64,000 nt of DNA from Manihot esculenta. Taxonomy: Eukaryota > Streptophyta > Magnoliopsida > Malpighiales > Euphorbiaceae. The translations under genes and the position numbers were made by a program. Where the stretch lies: the NCBI RefSeq assembly GCF_001659605.2, contig NC_035169.2, positions 10,562,546 through 10,626,545 on the forward strand. The letters run 5' to 3'. The notes below the pieces were generated by a model that saw only the letters and a program-made list of their open reading frames with translations, ran no database searches and had not been told where the DNA came from. This document shows positions 35,101 through 43,724 of this stretch, in pieces; within the stretch, counting starts at the first letter, position 1; each line of letters starts with the position of its first letter.

Positions 35101-36140
35101 AAGGACTTATCCAAACAAACAAAAGCCCCCAAATTAGCAGTCACATGTTTACTGCTAGCACTGTCCATATACCACACATTAGAATCACATTCTTTAGTAG
35201 CCAAGGCAGCAAGAAATAAACTTTCACATTCATCTTTATTCTCTTGCTCGACCAAATTTGCTTGATTTCCTTTCTGTCGACAATACTTCGCTATATGACC
35301 TTGTTTCCCGCAATTATAGCATGTAAAATTACGGGAACGATTTTCACCTTTACTGGTTTCAGTGTTGTAATTCTGACTCTGACCACCAGCTCGTCCACCC
35401 CCTCTGTTACCTCTGCCTCCTCTTCTTCCATGCGAAGAATGTCCACCGCGATTATTATGGTCATTGCTATAATTTTCTCCTTCTTTAGATATCTGCAACT
35501 TGGCATGAAAGGCTTTTTCTACATCATCTTCTTCGTAACCGCGGTGCCTATCTTCATGGGATTGTAAAGAACCCATCAACTCATCAATAGTCAGGGTGCT
35601 TAAGTTCTTCGATTCTTCTATTGCAGCTACGGCAGACTCGTACTTCTTGGGCAAACTCCGCAAAATTTTCTCCACAACCTTTTGATCAGACAATCGCTCC
35701 CCGTACTTTCGCATTTGGTTTACAACTTCCATTACTCTATTGAAATATTCATGCATAGACTCGCTATCCTTCATAACAAAGCAATCAAACTTCCTGCGAA
35801 GTGTCTGCAGCTTTACTGTAACCACCTTCTCAACACCTTGGTAGTTAGTGTGAAGTATATCCCATGCTACTTTCGCTTTTGTTGCAGCAGAAATTCGAGG
35901 AAAAATAGCATCATCTACAGCTTGTTGGATGAGGAAAAGAGCTTTGTTATCTTTCTTCAGCAAGTCTTTGAGAGTTTCAGCGGATGCTGTTTCGTTGTAA
36001 CCATTCTCCACAAAATCCCATAACTCTTGAGAAAGGAAAAGAGTTTTCATTTTGACACTCCAGATATCATAATTGTCGATTCCTCGAAGGATTGGAACCG
36101 AAGGTTGTGAGAGATTAACTCCTACTGAATTATAAGCCAT
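32130..36140 (-). CDS. Ty1-copia Gag-Pol polyprotein of element B, intact frame
   Basis: 1,336 aa from the ATG at 36140. Gag_2-type N-terminus (LRGIDNYDIWSVKM); RG-rich linker; CCHC knuckle CYNCGKQGHIAKYC at about 35300-35340; protease region WYMDSASSKHV at about 35160; GAG-pre-integrase LWHHRYGHLN; integrase core (HADVYGPM, RTDRGGEF, NGVAERKNR); Ser-rich linker; reverse transcriptase with YVDD near 33095; RNase H (SDSDWAG, SSSEAEYMA). The protease motif is DSAS where DSGA is usual, so cleavage could be altered. Resembles Tnt1-like Pol; lineage not assigned. The last codons lie in the 3' LTR. Confidence 0.94.
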   Translation of the reverse strand: MAYNSVGVNLSQPSVPILRGIDNYDIWSVKMKTLFLSQELWDFVENGYNETASAETLKDLLKKDNKALFLIQQAVDDAIFPRISAATKAKVAWDILHTNYQGVEKVVTVKLQTLRRKFDCFVMKDSESMHEYFNRVMEVVNQMRKYGERLSDQKVVEKILRSLPKKYESAVAAIEESKNLSTLTIDELMGSLQSHEDRHRGYEEDDVEKAFHAKLQISKEGENYSNDHNNRGGHSSHGRRGGRGNRGGGRAGGQSQNYNTETSKGENRSRNFTCYNCGKQGHIAKYCRQKGNQANLVEQENKDECESLFLAALATKECDSNVWYMDSASSKHVTANLGAFVCLDKSFKSNVKMADGTIRQAHGKGIVKMNDCEIKDVLYVPDLDSSLLSVGQFMRKGYSLLFEDFSCSVFSDATKKNMLFRVPMSDNNMFPLDLDDQQKALAVSLEDDDWLWHHRYGHLNFTSLSLMSKTNLVDGLPVIHSVDDVCESCVIGKHHRDSFPKGKSRRASQTAELIHADVYGPMRTSSLNGSRYFVVFVDDYSRMTWVFFLKNKSEVLPTFKKFRSVIEKQSGNAVKILRTDRGGEFISAEFDKLCEDFGIQRQLTASYTPQQNGVAERKNRSLVEMAKSMLKAKNLPKSFWAEAIHTAAYILNRSSTSALSNQTPFEAWNGWKPKVKHFKIFGCVAYVLVPSQKRGKLDENSVRCIFVGYSMETKGYRFYDPLYKKLIISRDVIFDEKSEWSWSEMQPGVHFSQNNEEFIPEQIQNEGNNGGSDSSSPNTPISSPSSSTSSSSSSTPPRKWRSLQEVYEQLDECHLVVTQEPSSFEEATKIIEWQKAMDEEMDALEKNKTWELVDLPFGKEVVGLKWVYKVKHKPDGSIQRHKARLVARGYMQREGVDFEETFSPVARFDTIRATLSIAAYLNWKVFQFDVKSAFLNGILEEEVYVQQPKGYEISGEEKKVYRLKKALYGLKQAPRAWYGRIDSHFCRNGFQKSASEPTLYVKRKADNEVLIICLYVDDLIYTGNSIELSTEFKKIMVTEFDMTDLGLMSYFLGLEVSQGKAGIFVSQQKYVNDLLTKFNMKDCNSVTTPMITNHKYCLDDGEEKVDSQLYRSLVGSLLYLTNSRPDILQATSLLSRFMQSPSKVHFGAAKRVLRYLKGTSSYGLFYSSSDNFKLYGFSDSDWAGSLDDRRSTTGYLFLLGSSAISWSSRKQPSTALSSSEAEYMAVTSATCQAVWLRRILQDMKFEQKEATVIYCDNQSTISMAKNPVHHQRTRHIDIRHHFIREQVAEGSIQLEFCNSREQVADLFTKALPLEKFAYLRDKLQVIDFCIKEEYVR

Positions 36141-36169
36141 CTGGACGAGAACCAGGCTCTGATACCAGA

Positions 36170-36393
36170 TGTTAATAAAAACAGAGCAGAACAGAGAATA
36201 TGAGGGAAAAAATGGGATCTCCTTTTATTCATCAAATGCTCTTTAAATACAATCACAAAATGATCAAAAACCCAGATTTCGTGGATACTAAATATCTCAC
36301 GTCAACAATAAAATAGGAACTAAAATAACAAACATTGACTTATTAAAACTAACAGTAAAAGTGCAGTAAATATTTTTGCATTATTATCTAACA
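36170..36393 (-). repeat. 5' LTR of copia element B
   Basis: 224 bp. On the minus strand its inner edge is followed by a 2-nt spacer and the tRNA-Met(i) primer site. Confidence 0.93.
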
Positions 36394-36398
36394 GATAC
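36394..36398. repeat. Target site duplication, right (GATAC)
   Basis: Matches 31911-31915; the AP2 reading resumes after it. Confidence 0.95.
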
Positions 36399-36935
36399 AA
36401 CACCTCTGGAGATGAGTGAATTACATTACTATTTAAATCTTCAAGAAATAAGCATTGGAGAAAACACGCTTGACATTGATAAGAAAGTGTTTATAAGAAA
36501 CATAACAGATAAAAGCAAGCTATCTGGAGTAATCATAGACTCCGGAAGTGTGGCTACTTGGCTGGTGAACGAAGCGTATTACAGGTTTAGGAATGAGGTG
36601 AAGAGGATATTGGGTGATTCTATAGTAGACACGAAGGAATGTAGATGGTGTTTGTGCTATGAAGGTACCATGGCTCAGAACCTAACAAACTTTCCAGGGT
36701 CTACCACTTTAGTGAAGAAGCTGTTTTAGAAGTGGGATTTGATGGTATATTTTATCAAGCTACCGCATCTATATTTTGCATGGCTGTTTATCCAAGCTCT
36801 CGTCTTCCAGACAAGCCTTTTCAGGATGCAACTGTCATAGGTGTCATGGCTCAACAAAACCATAACGTAGCTTATGATTTGCAAGAGAAGAAATTATATC
36901 TGGAGAGTATTGATTGTCAAGTTTATGAGGGTTAG

Positions 36936-37577
36936 CTTTTATTAATGTTTTATTGGGTTCGTCTTATTCAGATAGAGGAATTTTAACAATGTTTTCTATG
37001 TATTTTGATCTTTTCTATATATGATTTTAAAGAACTAAATAAGCATATCGTGGGTTCTGCCATCTTTTTATTGTTATTGGTTGCTTTAAGTTTTCTCCTT
37101 TTTACCACTCTCTTAAAAACACCGATGCTTCCTTTTTCATCCACTTCTTATTATTGGTCACTCTGCTCCTTTTAATAAATTATTAATTTTCTAAAATCTT
37201 CATGTTTAATATATATCAAAAATAATATAAATTTATTATTTTTAAACAATATTTATATTTTATAATTTCTATGATGAAGGATTAATTATTTAATAATTAA
37301 TCAATCTTATAGTACGAAAATATAAAAGATAGTTTATAATTATATTTCCCCGTAACTTGATTAATCAGTAGACGAAAAAAAACCTAGTATGAGAGAAAAA
37401 AAATTATAAACATGGAATTAAAGAGAAAAAAAAAACCAAACATGAGAGAAAAAAAATTCTAATGGAATTAAATAGAAAAAAATCTTTTAAAAGAAAAAAA
37501 CAAAACTAAATACTAGCCAATAGATGTTGGAATATGCAGGCCTGGAGTTCTTCAAGTTGTAGCGATTGTTTGATATT
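36936..37577. other. AP2-FAS1 spacer
   Basis: Convergent 3' flanks of AP2 and FAS1-1, almost identical to 45888-46445 except for small indels in A-rich runs. No gene. Confidence 0.65.
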
Positions 37578-38312
37578 TCAAGGAGAGCCATTTAACACCT
37601 TACTAAAGGTATCCTTGAGGGATTCCTTCTCCCATTGATCGTCAAATCCGCTCGGGAAACGAAACTTGGGATGAAAGAAATCTTCAACCCCATGAACAAC
37701 CACACTCCCATCGTTGTAAATGTTCCATTTTGTGATCTTTACGCCATTGATGGATGGACAACCACTCTTGGGTTCTGTTACCTTTAGAGTACTCACCTTA
37801 ACATCTGAATTAATATCCAACGTAAGTATCTCAGACCCCTCAAACAGGCGTCCTGAATCAAAAGCTTCTTTGTCAATCTTGGATTTTGCAATCTGATAAC
37901 CAAGAAACTCATAGTTCTCAATGCCAGCAGCTTCTTCATCTGGAGGAGCAAATATAGTGATTGTATTGTTTTTATATATAGTGATTCTATCACGTTGATA
38001 CCAATTATAAGGCGTAACTGAGATTAGCCTTTTCTCAAGAATCAAAGACATGATCTTATAACCAGCATCCCATAAGGCTTTTGTAATATTATTTATGATC
38101 ACTGTCACCTCATCATCTGATGGGAAAAATTCCTTGTGACAACCTCCTTTTGAATTATCTGCATATGCCCCATACTTGTACAATACCAAATGACGTATAT
38201 CTGGATATCTAACCTCACCTCGCGGCGGCTCTTCACACTGTGCCGACGATATCTGATTCAACTGAAGGAAAACCAAAACAATTAAAAAGGGTACAAGAGA
38301 AGTAGATGCCAT
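37578..38312 (-). CDS. Secreted FAS1-domain protein FAS1-1 (FLA20/21-like), intronless
   Basis: 244 aa. Residues 1-24 are a signal peptide ending ...ISSA. One fasciclin domain spans about residues 70-215: a VIINNITKALWDAGYKIMSLIL helix region, an H1-like motif TITIFAPPDEEA, and an H2-like end NDGSVVVHGVEDFF. No hydrophobic C-terminal tail, so no GPI anchor is predicted, unlike many FLAs. Role unknown; FAS1 domains act in wall or extracellular adhesion. TATATAAA lies about 50 bp upstream (minus strand, 38359-38366). Differs from FAS1-2 at the last residue (Pro versus Leu). Sits between type-b protease and debris in both units. Confidence 0.8.
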   Translation of the reverse strand: MASTSLVPFLIVLVFLQLNQISSAQCEEPPRGEVRYPDIRHLVLYKYGAYADNSKGGCHKEFFPSDDEVTVIINNITKALWDAGYKIMSLILEKRLISVTPYNWYQRDRITIYKNNTITIFAPPDEEAAGIENYEFLGYQIAKSKIDKEAFDSGRLFEGSEILTLDINSDVKVSTLKVTEPKSGCPSINGVKITKWNIYNDGSVVVHGVEDFFHPKFRFPSGFDDQWEKESLKDTFSKVLNGSP

Positions 38313-38693
38313 TAGATTAGCAGTGTAGTTGTGGGATATATTAAAAGAGGCAGCAGTTTTTATATAGAGTGGAGTTTTGGTTGGATTTGAATTTTAATCA
38401 ACTCATACACCCAATCATTGAAGAAGCCAAACTAATCGTCTTTCTTGCAGCAGAGTCCAATCACGCAACTAATTGGTTTGGACACACTTCAAAACTGAAT
38501 TATTAATCTTCCATTATACAAACTGAAAAATGCATTGGGAATATTAATATATAATAGACGACGACAAAGCTTTTTTTAAAAAAAAAAGATAAGACGAACA
38601 AAATTTTTTCACAAAAATTACTTAAAATGGGACTGTAATATTTACAAGAAAGGGAAAATTGGATTCCAAACAAATGGCAATCACGGACTCAGG

Positions 38694-38828
38694 ATGGCAA
38701 TCCATTCAAGAATTGCATTCCTCTTTTTCACATGTATAATTTTCGGCATTATATGCCTACACAGATGCCATAACGAAACCTACACAGATGCCATAACAAA
38801 TATCGGTAATTACATGGAAACATACTAA
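38694..38828 (+). pseudogene. Protease 5' leader fragment, copy 1
   Basis: 44 codons from MAIHSRIAFLFF. The start and hydrophobic leader align with the protease signal peptides (MAIHHSRIVLLFF), then the match is lost and a stop follows. Probably a diverged, truncated protease 5' end. A twin lies at 47565-47699. Confidence 0.5.
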
Positions 38829-38929
38829 ACAAAGATATGGATGTTTGCAAGTAAAAGAGAAAATCTATTAATAGATAGAAAATTAGAATGGCTGAAAGAA
38901 AATGTTTTTGGCCTTACCAAAGGCAGTGA

Positions 38930-39345
38930 AGAGCATACGCATGAAGAAATCCATATGCTGTTGATTCACACATTCAGTTGGAAAACGAATCTCGGGGTGA
39001 AAGGTGTCTTCAACCCCATGAACAAGCACGCTCCCATCATTGTAGATGTTCTATTTTTTTATCTTTACGCCATTGATATATGGAAGGACAGCCACTCTTG
39101 GGTGCTGTGACGTTAAGCCTACTGACCTTAACAATATCTAGATTAATATACAACGCAAGTATCTCAGAGCCCTCAGATAGCTGTCCTGAATCAAAAGCTT
39201 CTTTGTCAATCTTGGATTTTGCAACATGGTAACCAAGAAACAAGGCCAAGAGCTTCTTCATCTGGAGGAGCAAATATTGTGATTTTATTGTTGTTATATA
39301 TAGTGATTCTGTCACTTTGATACCAATTACAAGGCATAACTGAGG
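38930..39345 (-). pseudogene. Decayed FAS1 copy 1
   Basis: Minus-strand sequence matching the middle and end of FAS1-1 (SDRITIYNNN, ITIFAPPDEEA, AKSKIDKEAFDSG, SGCPSI, NIYNDGSVLVHGVED), but with a missing N-terminus, frame changes after PPDEEA and after SGCPSI, and a TAG before NIYND. Non-functional. Twin at 47801-48216. Confidence 0.8.
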
Positions 39346-39561
39346 TTTTTATATTGTCTCAAACAAAAAAGAAAGAAAATTATGAAAGTACAAAAATTTA
39401 ATTTTCATAAAATTAGGTTTGATTTATGACTACAATTGTACAAAGTTTATATTTAAGGTTCAAAAAGATTAGGCTTTTAAAATCCAGTTGCCCTTGATGT
39501 TCAAAAAGATTAGGTTAATATAGAGATGCATGTGCACGTTTGGTAATTAGATATGATGTAC
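39346..39561. other. Spacer between FAS1 debris and captured exons
   Basis: AT-rich, no gene. Contains two near-copies of 'gttcaaaaagattagg'. Confidence 0.5.
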
Positions 39562-40013
39562 CTGATCTGGTTTTATCTTTTGAAAACCGAATTTATCAGT
39601 CCATATAGATTCTGCTTCTTCAGCAGCAGGGAGCACAACGCCCTGAACATTTAAAAAAGCCAGCAACTTCTCTATGCAGGAGAACAATAATTGGAAATAT
39701 CCCTGAGAAAGTAAATTGCTCCATAAATAAAGCTTTAGAAAGCACTATAGTCCAACGGCTAAAACTATAATACATAAAACTATTACAGTACATTTCAACA
39801 AACATGGTTGAGCCAAATGCAAAATAAGCGAACTTTTCTTAATGGACTTAGGAAGGCTCAAGGACAATACAAATGAAATTAACCAGGCATAATGCACAAC
39901 ATCCACATGATAAGCTCACCTTCCCCTGATTACCATTACTTGTTGCAACTAGGGGAAGTTCAGCAACTTCTTGCCCAAAAATTCTAAGTACTCCAGCTGA
40001 CACAACAAATGAG
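39562..40013 (-). pseudogene. Two captured exons of an IDM1-like PHD/GNAT gene, copy 1
   Basis: Exon-like block 40013-39920 (SFVVSAGVLRIFGQEVAELPL then VATSNGNQGK) ends at a good GT donor. Block 39702-39562 (GYFQLLFSCIEKLL; VVLPAAEEAESIWTDKFGF) is bounded by AG and GT. Together they match the acyltransferase domain of plant PHD-finger/N-acetyltransferase proteins of the IDM1 type, with order and splice sites kept. No other exons are visible nearby, so this is a gene fragment and not a working gene. Confidence 0.75.
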
Positions 40014-40108
40014 CTGCAAAATAGAAACATAGACTTTTGTCAACCTTCAGAAAATGAAATTAAACTAGCTTGTAGATCAAGTCCACCTCTTACTTGACTA
40101 CTAATACG

Positions 40109-40173
40109 GCACAGAATGTTGGCATGTGTCGATACAACTATTATCAGGAAAATGCCTGCAAAATTTTGATTTG
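40109..40173 (-). repeat. Inverted, re-ordered fragment of protease coding sequence, copy 1
   Basis: On the minus strand about 43 bp match the protease segment following 'tctgcaaatc' (as at 28190-28232), then about 23 bp match the segment that lies immediately before it in the gene ('gacatatgccaacattct', as at 42276-42294). The two blocks are in swapped order, joined at a shared ATC. Not coding here. Confidence 0.7.
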
Positions 40174-40214
40174 TCTGCAAATTGTTGTATTAAACAATGT
40201 TTCATTATGCTTGG

Positions 40215-40575
40215 GACAAGAGCCGCCTGGATCAGATAAATTGTGCAGATTAGTGGATCTGCGAGAAAAGGACTACCGTATGAGACGAGGTGAAACTGCT
40301 CAAGTTACTAACAAACTACGATACCTAAGAGTCCGGTACTAATTTAGTAATTATATCCGATTCAGTTGTGATAATACCATTGCAAATTTAGCAGAAAAGA
40401 ATGTCACGATCAGCTGTATACTTGGGATAGAATCTTACCTCGGCGGTTTATGGTAAATTAAAAATTTACAGGTTTCGGTTTTACGGTAAATTAAAGATTT
40501 ACATGTTTACAAGTGGAATAATGATACAAAAATTATTTGGGTAAATTTGAGTCGGACCGGTACAATATACATTCA
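40215..40575 (+). repeat. R repeat, copy 2 (order B-A)
   Basis: Block B (about 40215-40345) precedes block A (about 40400-40570, 'gtcacgatcagctgt', 'ttatttgggtaaatttgagtcgga'). Order is reversed compared with 26075-26420. Confidence 0.5.
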
Positions 40576-40846
40576 AATAAATAAAAAATTAATTTTAATA
40601 AAGTTAAAAAATTAGTTAATGAGAATAATTTTTTTTATTAAAGAGAAATAGCTTTCTCTTAAAAAGTCATTTTTTAAAATTTTAAAAATTTTGTTGATAT
40701 CACTAAATTTGTATACAACAATGCTATTTATTTTATTTTTAAAAATTATTACTAAACAATAAAAATAAGTTTGTTTTTTTTTTAAAAAAAAGCAACTTCT
40801 TTGAGAAAACATATCCTAAATATTATTATTTTTTGATAAACTGTTG

Positions 40847-41140
40847 CACTTCGATGCCCAGGATTAAAATATTAGAATCCCTAAAACTGTTACCAGTAGG
40901 TGAATTTCCAATTCCTACTTTTGACTTTTAGAAGCTGCATTCTTCATTTTCTTTTTGAATTTCTTGGAAAATATGTTTATATGTTGTCTTGTCCTATTCC
41001 TTGGCATCACATGTAACCACTTTCACCATTTTCCAAGTAACCAAAATCCTTTATCAATCTGTAGGAAAGAAGACTTATTATAACAAACAATTTGCTTCCA
41101 TAATGAAACATTGTGAATTGCTATGATTTAAATTGGGTTT
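40847..41140 (+). repeat. PMR6 intron-3-like segment, copy 2
   Basis: Same-strand homologue of 19970-20312 with scattered indels. No PMR6 exon sequence is attached. Confidence 0.8.
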
Positions 41141-41307
41141 GGATTCAAAATTTTAATTGCGCTAATTGAATTTGAGATTCAAATCATACAAACGCAAATC
41201 AGACTAAAATCACTAAAAGAGGATGGATCGAAATTTTTTTAAAAAATTATATGTAGTATTGAAATATATGTATTCTGATTTTAACAATATTTTCTTTTAT
41301 CTGTTAT

Positions 41308-41580
41308 TATTAATTATTTATATATTTGCCACTTCACTGATATGAAATATTAGCGAAATATATTTGTGTTTATGTTGTGACATGTCAGAAAAAATTGTAT
41401 TATTTTATTTAATATGATTGAAAAGAAATTAATAATGAGGATAGGAATGTTAAAAAGGTGCAGAAGGATTATGATGGTGTTTCTGGAAGGTAGCAGGAAA
41501 CAAAAATGTGTATCTCTATCTCTTTGCATTTGTTTAAAGATTTATGAAGCATATGCAAGCTACCACAGTGTCACAGTAAA
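41308..41580 (+). repeat. Protease-unit leader repeat, copy 2
   Basis: Homologue of the MYB27 3' flank at 23998-24262. The 60-codon frame in it is not a gene. Confidence 0.85.
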
Positions 41581-41813
41581 AGCTGAACCAATTTGAACCA
41601 TTTTATGCATCATGTTTCCATTTATCAACTGAAAAAAAAAATTGGAAAGAGAAACTGCATGCACAAGTTTGGAGAGGTTGGATCAAACCAAATACATGAA
41701 CTATCTTAGTATTCATTTTTTTGTAATATCACATATTATTTGTGTTTCCATGCATCCATTTGATCAAGTTTCACCATCTCCACTTCTACGACTAGTAACC
41801 CTAATCAGGGACT

Positions 41814-41821
41814 TATATAAA
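41814..41821 (+). promoter_or_regulatory. TATA box of AP3
   Basis: TATATAAA exactly 52 bp before the ATG, in the conserved block with telo-box and RY motifs. Confidence 0.7.
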
Positions 41822-41865
41822 ACTGTGTACATTGTGGAGAAATAGTATAACAATATATTTCAGTC

Positions 41866-43194
41866 ATGGCGATCCATCACGTAAGAATTGTGCTTCTATT
41901 CTTCCTATATGCAACTTCCATCATTTTCTGCTATGCCTCCAATGTTTCAGAAGCCAAAACCAAACCTACAAAATTGATTACCAAACTAATCCACCGCAAT
42001 TCTATTCACTCCCCATTTCATAACCCCCACCACAGCATAGAAGATAAAGCCAAATTCATTTTTGAAAGTTCACTTGCTCGCTTCGCTAATCATAATTACA
42101 AAACTTATTTGATTCCTGGAACTCATATGTGGTTCATATTTCTAGTACGTTTTTACATAGGCAACCCCACCATCCCGCAGCTAGCCGTCATGGACACAGC
42201 GAGTAGCCTACTATGGGTACAATGCTCTGCTCGACGCAGTCCAATTCCATTGTTAGATCCTATAAAATCATCGACATATGCCAACATTCTCTGCAAATCA
42301 AAATTTTGCAGGCATTTTCCTGATAATAGTTGTATCAAGAAGCATTGCACTTATAACATATCATATGTCAATGCTCCTACATCAGTAGGAAATGCAGCTA
42401 CTGAGCAACTCCTCTTTGAATCAGACGGAAATATAGTTATTGTTTCTCAAGTAATATTTGGCTGCAGCACTGTTGAGAAGACATATATTGATAATGGTAT
42501 TAATGGTGTTTTTGGCCTTGGACCAGAAAATATTTCTATGGCCAGGCAACTAGCAAACAAATTCTCCTACTGTATTGGTGACTTTTATGATCCCAACTAC
42601 AACTATAACCGCTTAATCTTAGGAGATGAGGCGCGTTTAGAGGGCGATGCAACATCTCTAGAAATGAGTGAAGTACATTACTATTTAAACCTACAAGGAA
42701 TAAGCATAGGAGATAACAAGCTTGATATTGATAAGAATGTGTTCAAAAGAAACTTAACAGATCAAAGCAAGCTCACTGGAGTAATCATAGACTCGGGAAG
42801 TATTGCTACTTGGCTGATTAACGAAGCTTATTACAAGTTTAGGAATGAAGTAAAGAGGATATTGAGTGATTCTATCATAGAAGACATGGATGAATGTAGA
42901 TGGTGTTTGTGCTACAAAGGTAATATGAATGAAGACCTAAAAGGCTTTCCAGAAGTGGTGTACCACTTTAGTGAAGAAGCTGATCTAGAAGTAGGGTTTG
43001 ATGGCATATTTTATGAAGCTACAACATCTACATTCTGCATGGCTGTTTATCCAAGTTCTCATCTTCCTTATAAGCATTTCTGGGATATCACCGTTATAGG
43101 CATCATGGCTCAACAAAACCATAACATAGCTTATGATTTGCATGAGAAGAAATTATATTTTGAGAGTATTGATTGTGAAGTTTATGAAGGTTAG
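41866..43194 (+). CDS. Aspartic protease AP3 (A1 family, type a), intronless
   Basis: 442 aa and collinear with AP1. Signal peptide 1 to about 25; DTAS at Asp110; DSGS at Asp309; Cys pattern as in AP1. Differs from AP1 by scattered substitutions (for example GVFGLGP for GVVGLGP, NMNEDL for EMSEDL, LPYKHF for LPDKHF) and is closer to AP5. Intact and presumably secreted. First gene of unit 2. Confidence 0.9.
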   Translation: MAIHHVRIVLLFFLYATSIIFCYASNVSEAKTKPTKLITKLIHRNSIHSPFHNPHHSIEDKAKFIFESSLARFANHNYKTYLIPGTHMWFIFLVRFYIGNPTIPQLAVMDTASSLLWVQCSARRSPIPLLDPIKSSTYANILCKSKFCRHFPDNSCIKKHCTYNISYVNAPTSVGNAATEQLLFESDGNIVIVSQVIFGCSTVEKTYIDNGINGVFGLGPENISMARQLANKFSYCIGDFYDPNYNYNRLILGDEARLEGDATSLEMSEVHYYLNLQGISIGDNKLDIDKNVFKRNLTDQSKLTGVIIDSGSIATWLINEAYYKFRNEVKRILSDSIIEDMDECRWCLCYKGNMNEDLKGFPEVVYHFSEEADLEVGFDGIFYEATTSTFCMAVYPSSHLPYKHFWDITVIGIMAQQNHNIAYDLHEKKLYFESIDCEVYEG

Positions 43195-43607
43195 CTATAA
43201 TTAATGTTTATTATGTATTACTTTGTTTAGAGTGTATTAATACATACAAATTAGAAGTGTTTGATTTTCGATTTTAGTTCTAGTTTTATTTATATTTATA
43301 TTTTGATTTTGATTTTAATTTTTTTTTTTAATTTGAATTTCAATTATACTTTAAAATATAATATTTTATGTTAATTTAAAATAATAAAGTAATGATTTAT
43401 GATTAAATTAAAAAATAACATAGATCATCAACCAACATGACTAAATAATTTAGCATCAATCTCACCAACTAACATAGATTTGGCAACATAATAAGCTGAA
43501 GAATATATTCACAAATTTCCAGTTAATTACCAACTGATTTAAGTGGGAAGAGAAAGAGAGAGAAAATAAAAAAGAAATCCTTTTAGATATAGACAAATCA
43601 TTCTTCA
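43195..43607. other. AP3 3' flank
   Basis: AT-rich. Homologous to the AP5 3' flank at 52104-52560, which carries a short extra stretch at about 52185-52255. No gene. Confidence 0.6.
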
Positions 43608-43707
43608 TGTATCTCTTCTTTTTTAATACATCGAGTTTACAATAAGGTTGTGCATTTTCTTGGGTAAAATGTTTATTCGAAATAAAAGTTAATCCCTTAT
43701 ATCAAGT
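43608..43707 (+). pseudogene. Residual scrap of LINE RNase H, unit 2
   Basis: Matches 30330-30410 ('catcgagtttacaataaggttg', 'aatcccttatatcaa'), i.e. only the last part of the RNase H remnant of unit 1. The rest was deleted here. Confidence 0.5.
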
Positions 43708-43722
43708 GAACTTTATTTACTC
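43708..43722. repeat. SINE target duplication, left
   Basis: GAACTTTATTTACTC, repeated at 43819-43833. The unit-1 site at about 30417 has it once. Confidence 0.85.
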
Positions 43723-43724
43723 TT

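Larger units (their letters stand above)
31916..36393 (-). mobile_element. Young Ty1-copia element B inserted in AP2 (4,478 bp)
   Basis: Minus orientation, opposite to AP2. Two 224-bp LTRs (31916-32139, 36170-36393) look identical and start/end TGTTA...TAACA. TSD GATAC. The primer binding site TGGTATCAGAGC on the minus strand (rc at about 36156-36167) follows a 2-nt spacer. Polypurine tract AAGGAGGAG at about 32141-32150 lies beside the 3' LTR. One uninterrupted polyprotein frame. Empty site present in AP4. All signs point to a very recent insertion. Confidence 0.96.
31122..36935 (+). pseudogene. Aspartic protease AP2 (type b), split by a copia element and frameshifted
   Basis: Twin of AP4 (44553-45887), with only a handful of base differences. 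Codons are intact from 31122 to 31915 and resume at 36399 after the Ty1-copia insertion 31916-36393 (target duplication GATAC). A separate 4-bp deletion between 36697 and 36698, compared with AP4, shifts the frame, so the gene would be broken even without the element. The DTAS motif lies in the first part and DSGS in the second. As it stands, only a truncated protein of about 275 aa lacking the second catalytic Asp could be made. Confidence 0.93.

Noticed and set aside
36376..36729. Stand-alone small gene after the copia element
   Set aside because: It is the second part of AP2, beginning inside LTR sequence and ending at the 4-bp deletion frameshift.
38841..39110. 89-codon plus-strand frame, repeated at 47712
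   Set aside because: Antisense to the decayed FAS1 copy; its conservation between units only reflects the recent duplication.
40094..40342. 82-codon plus-strand frame
   Set aside because: Made of the antisense of a rearranged protease scrap joined to the R repeat; the twin at 48966 ends differently.
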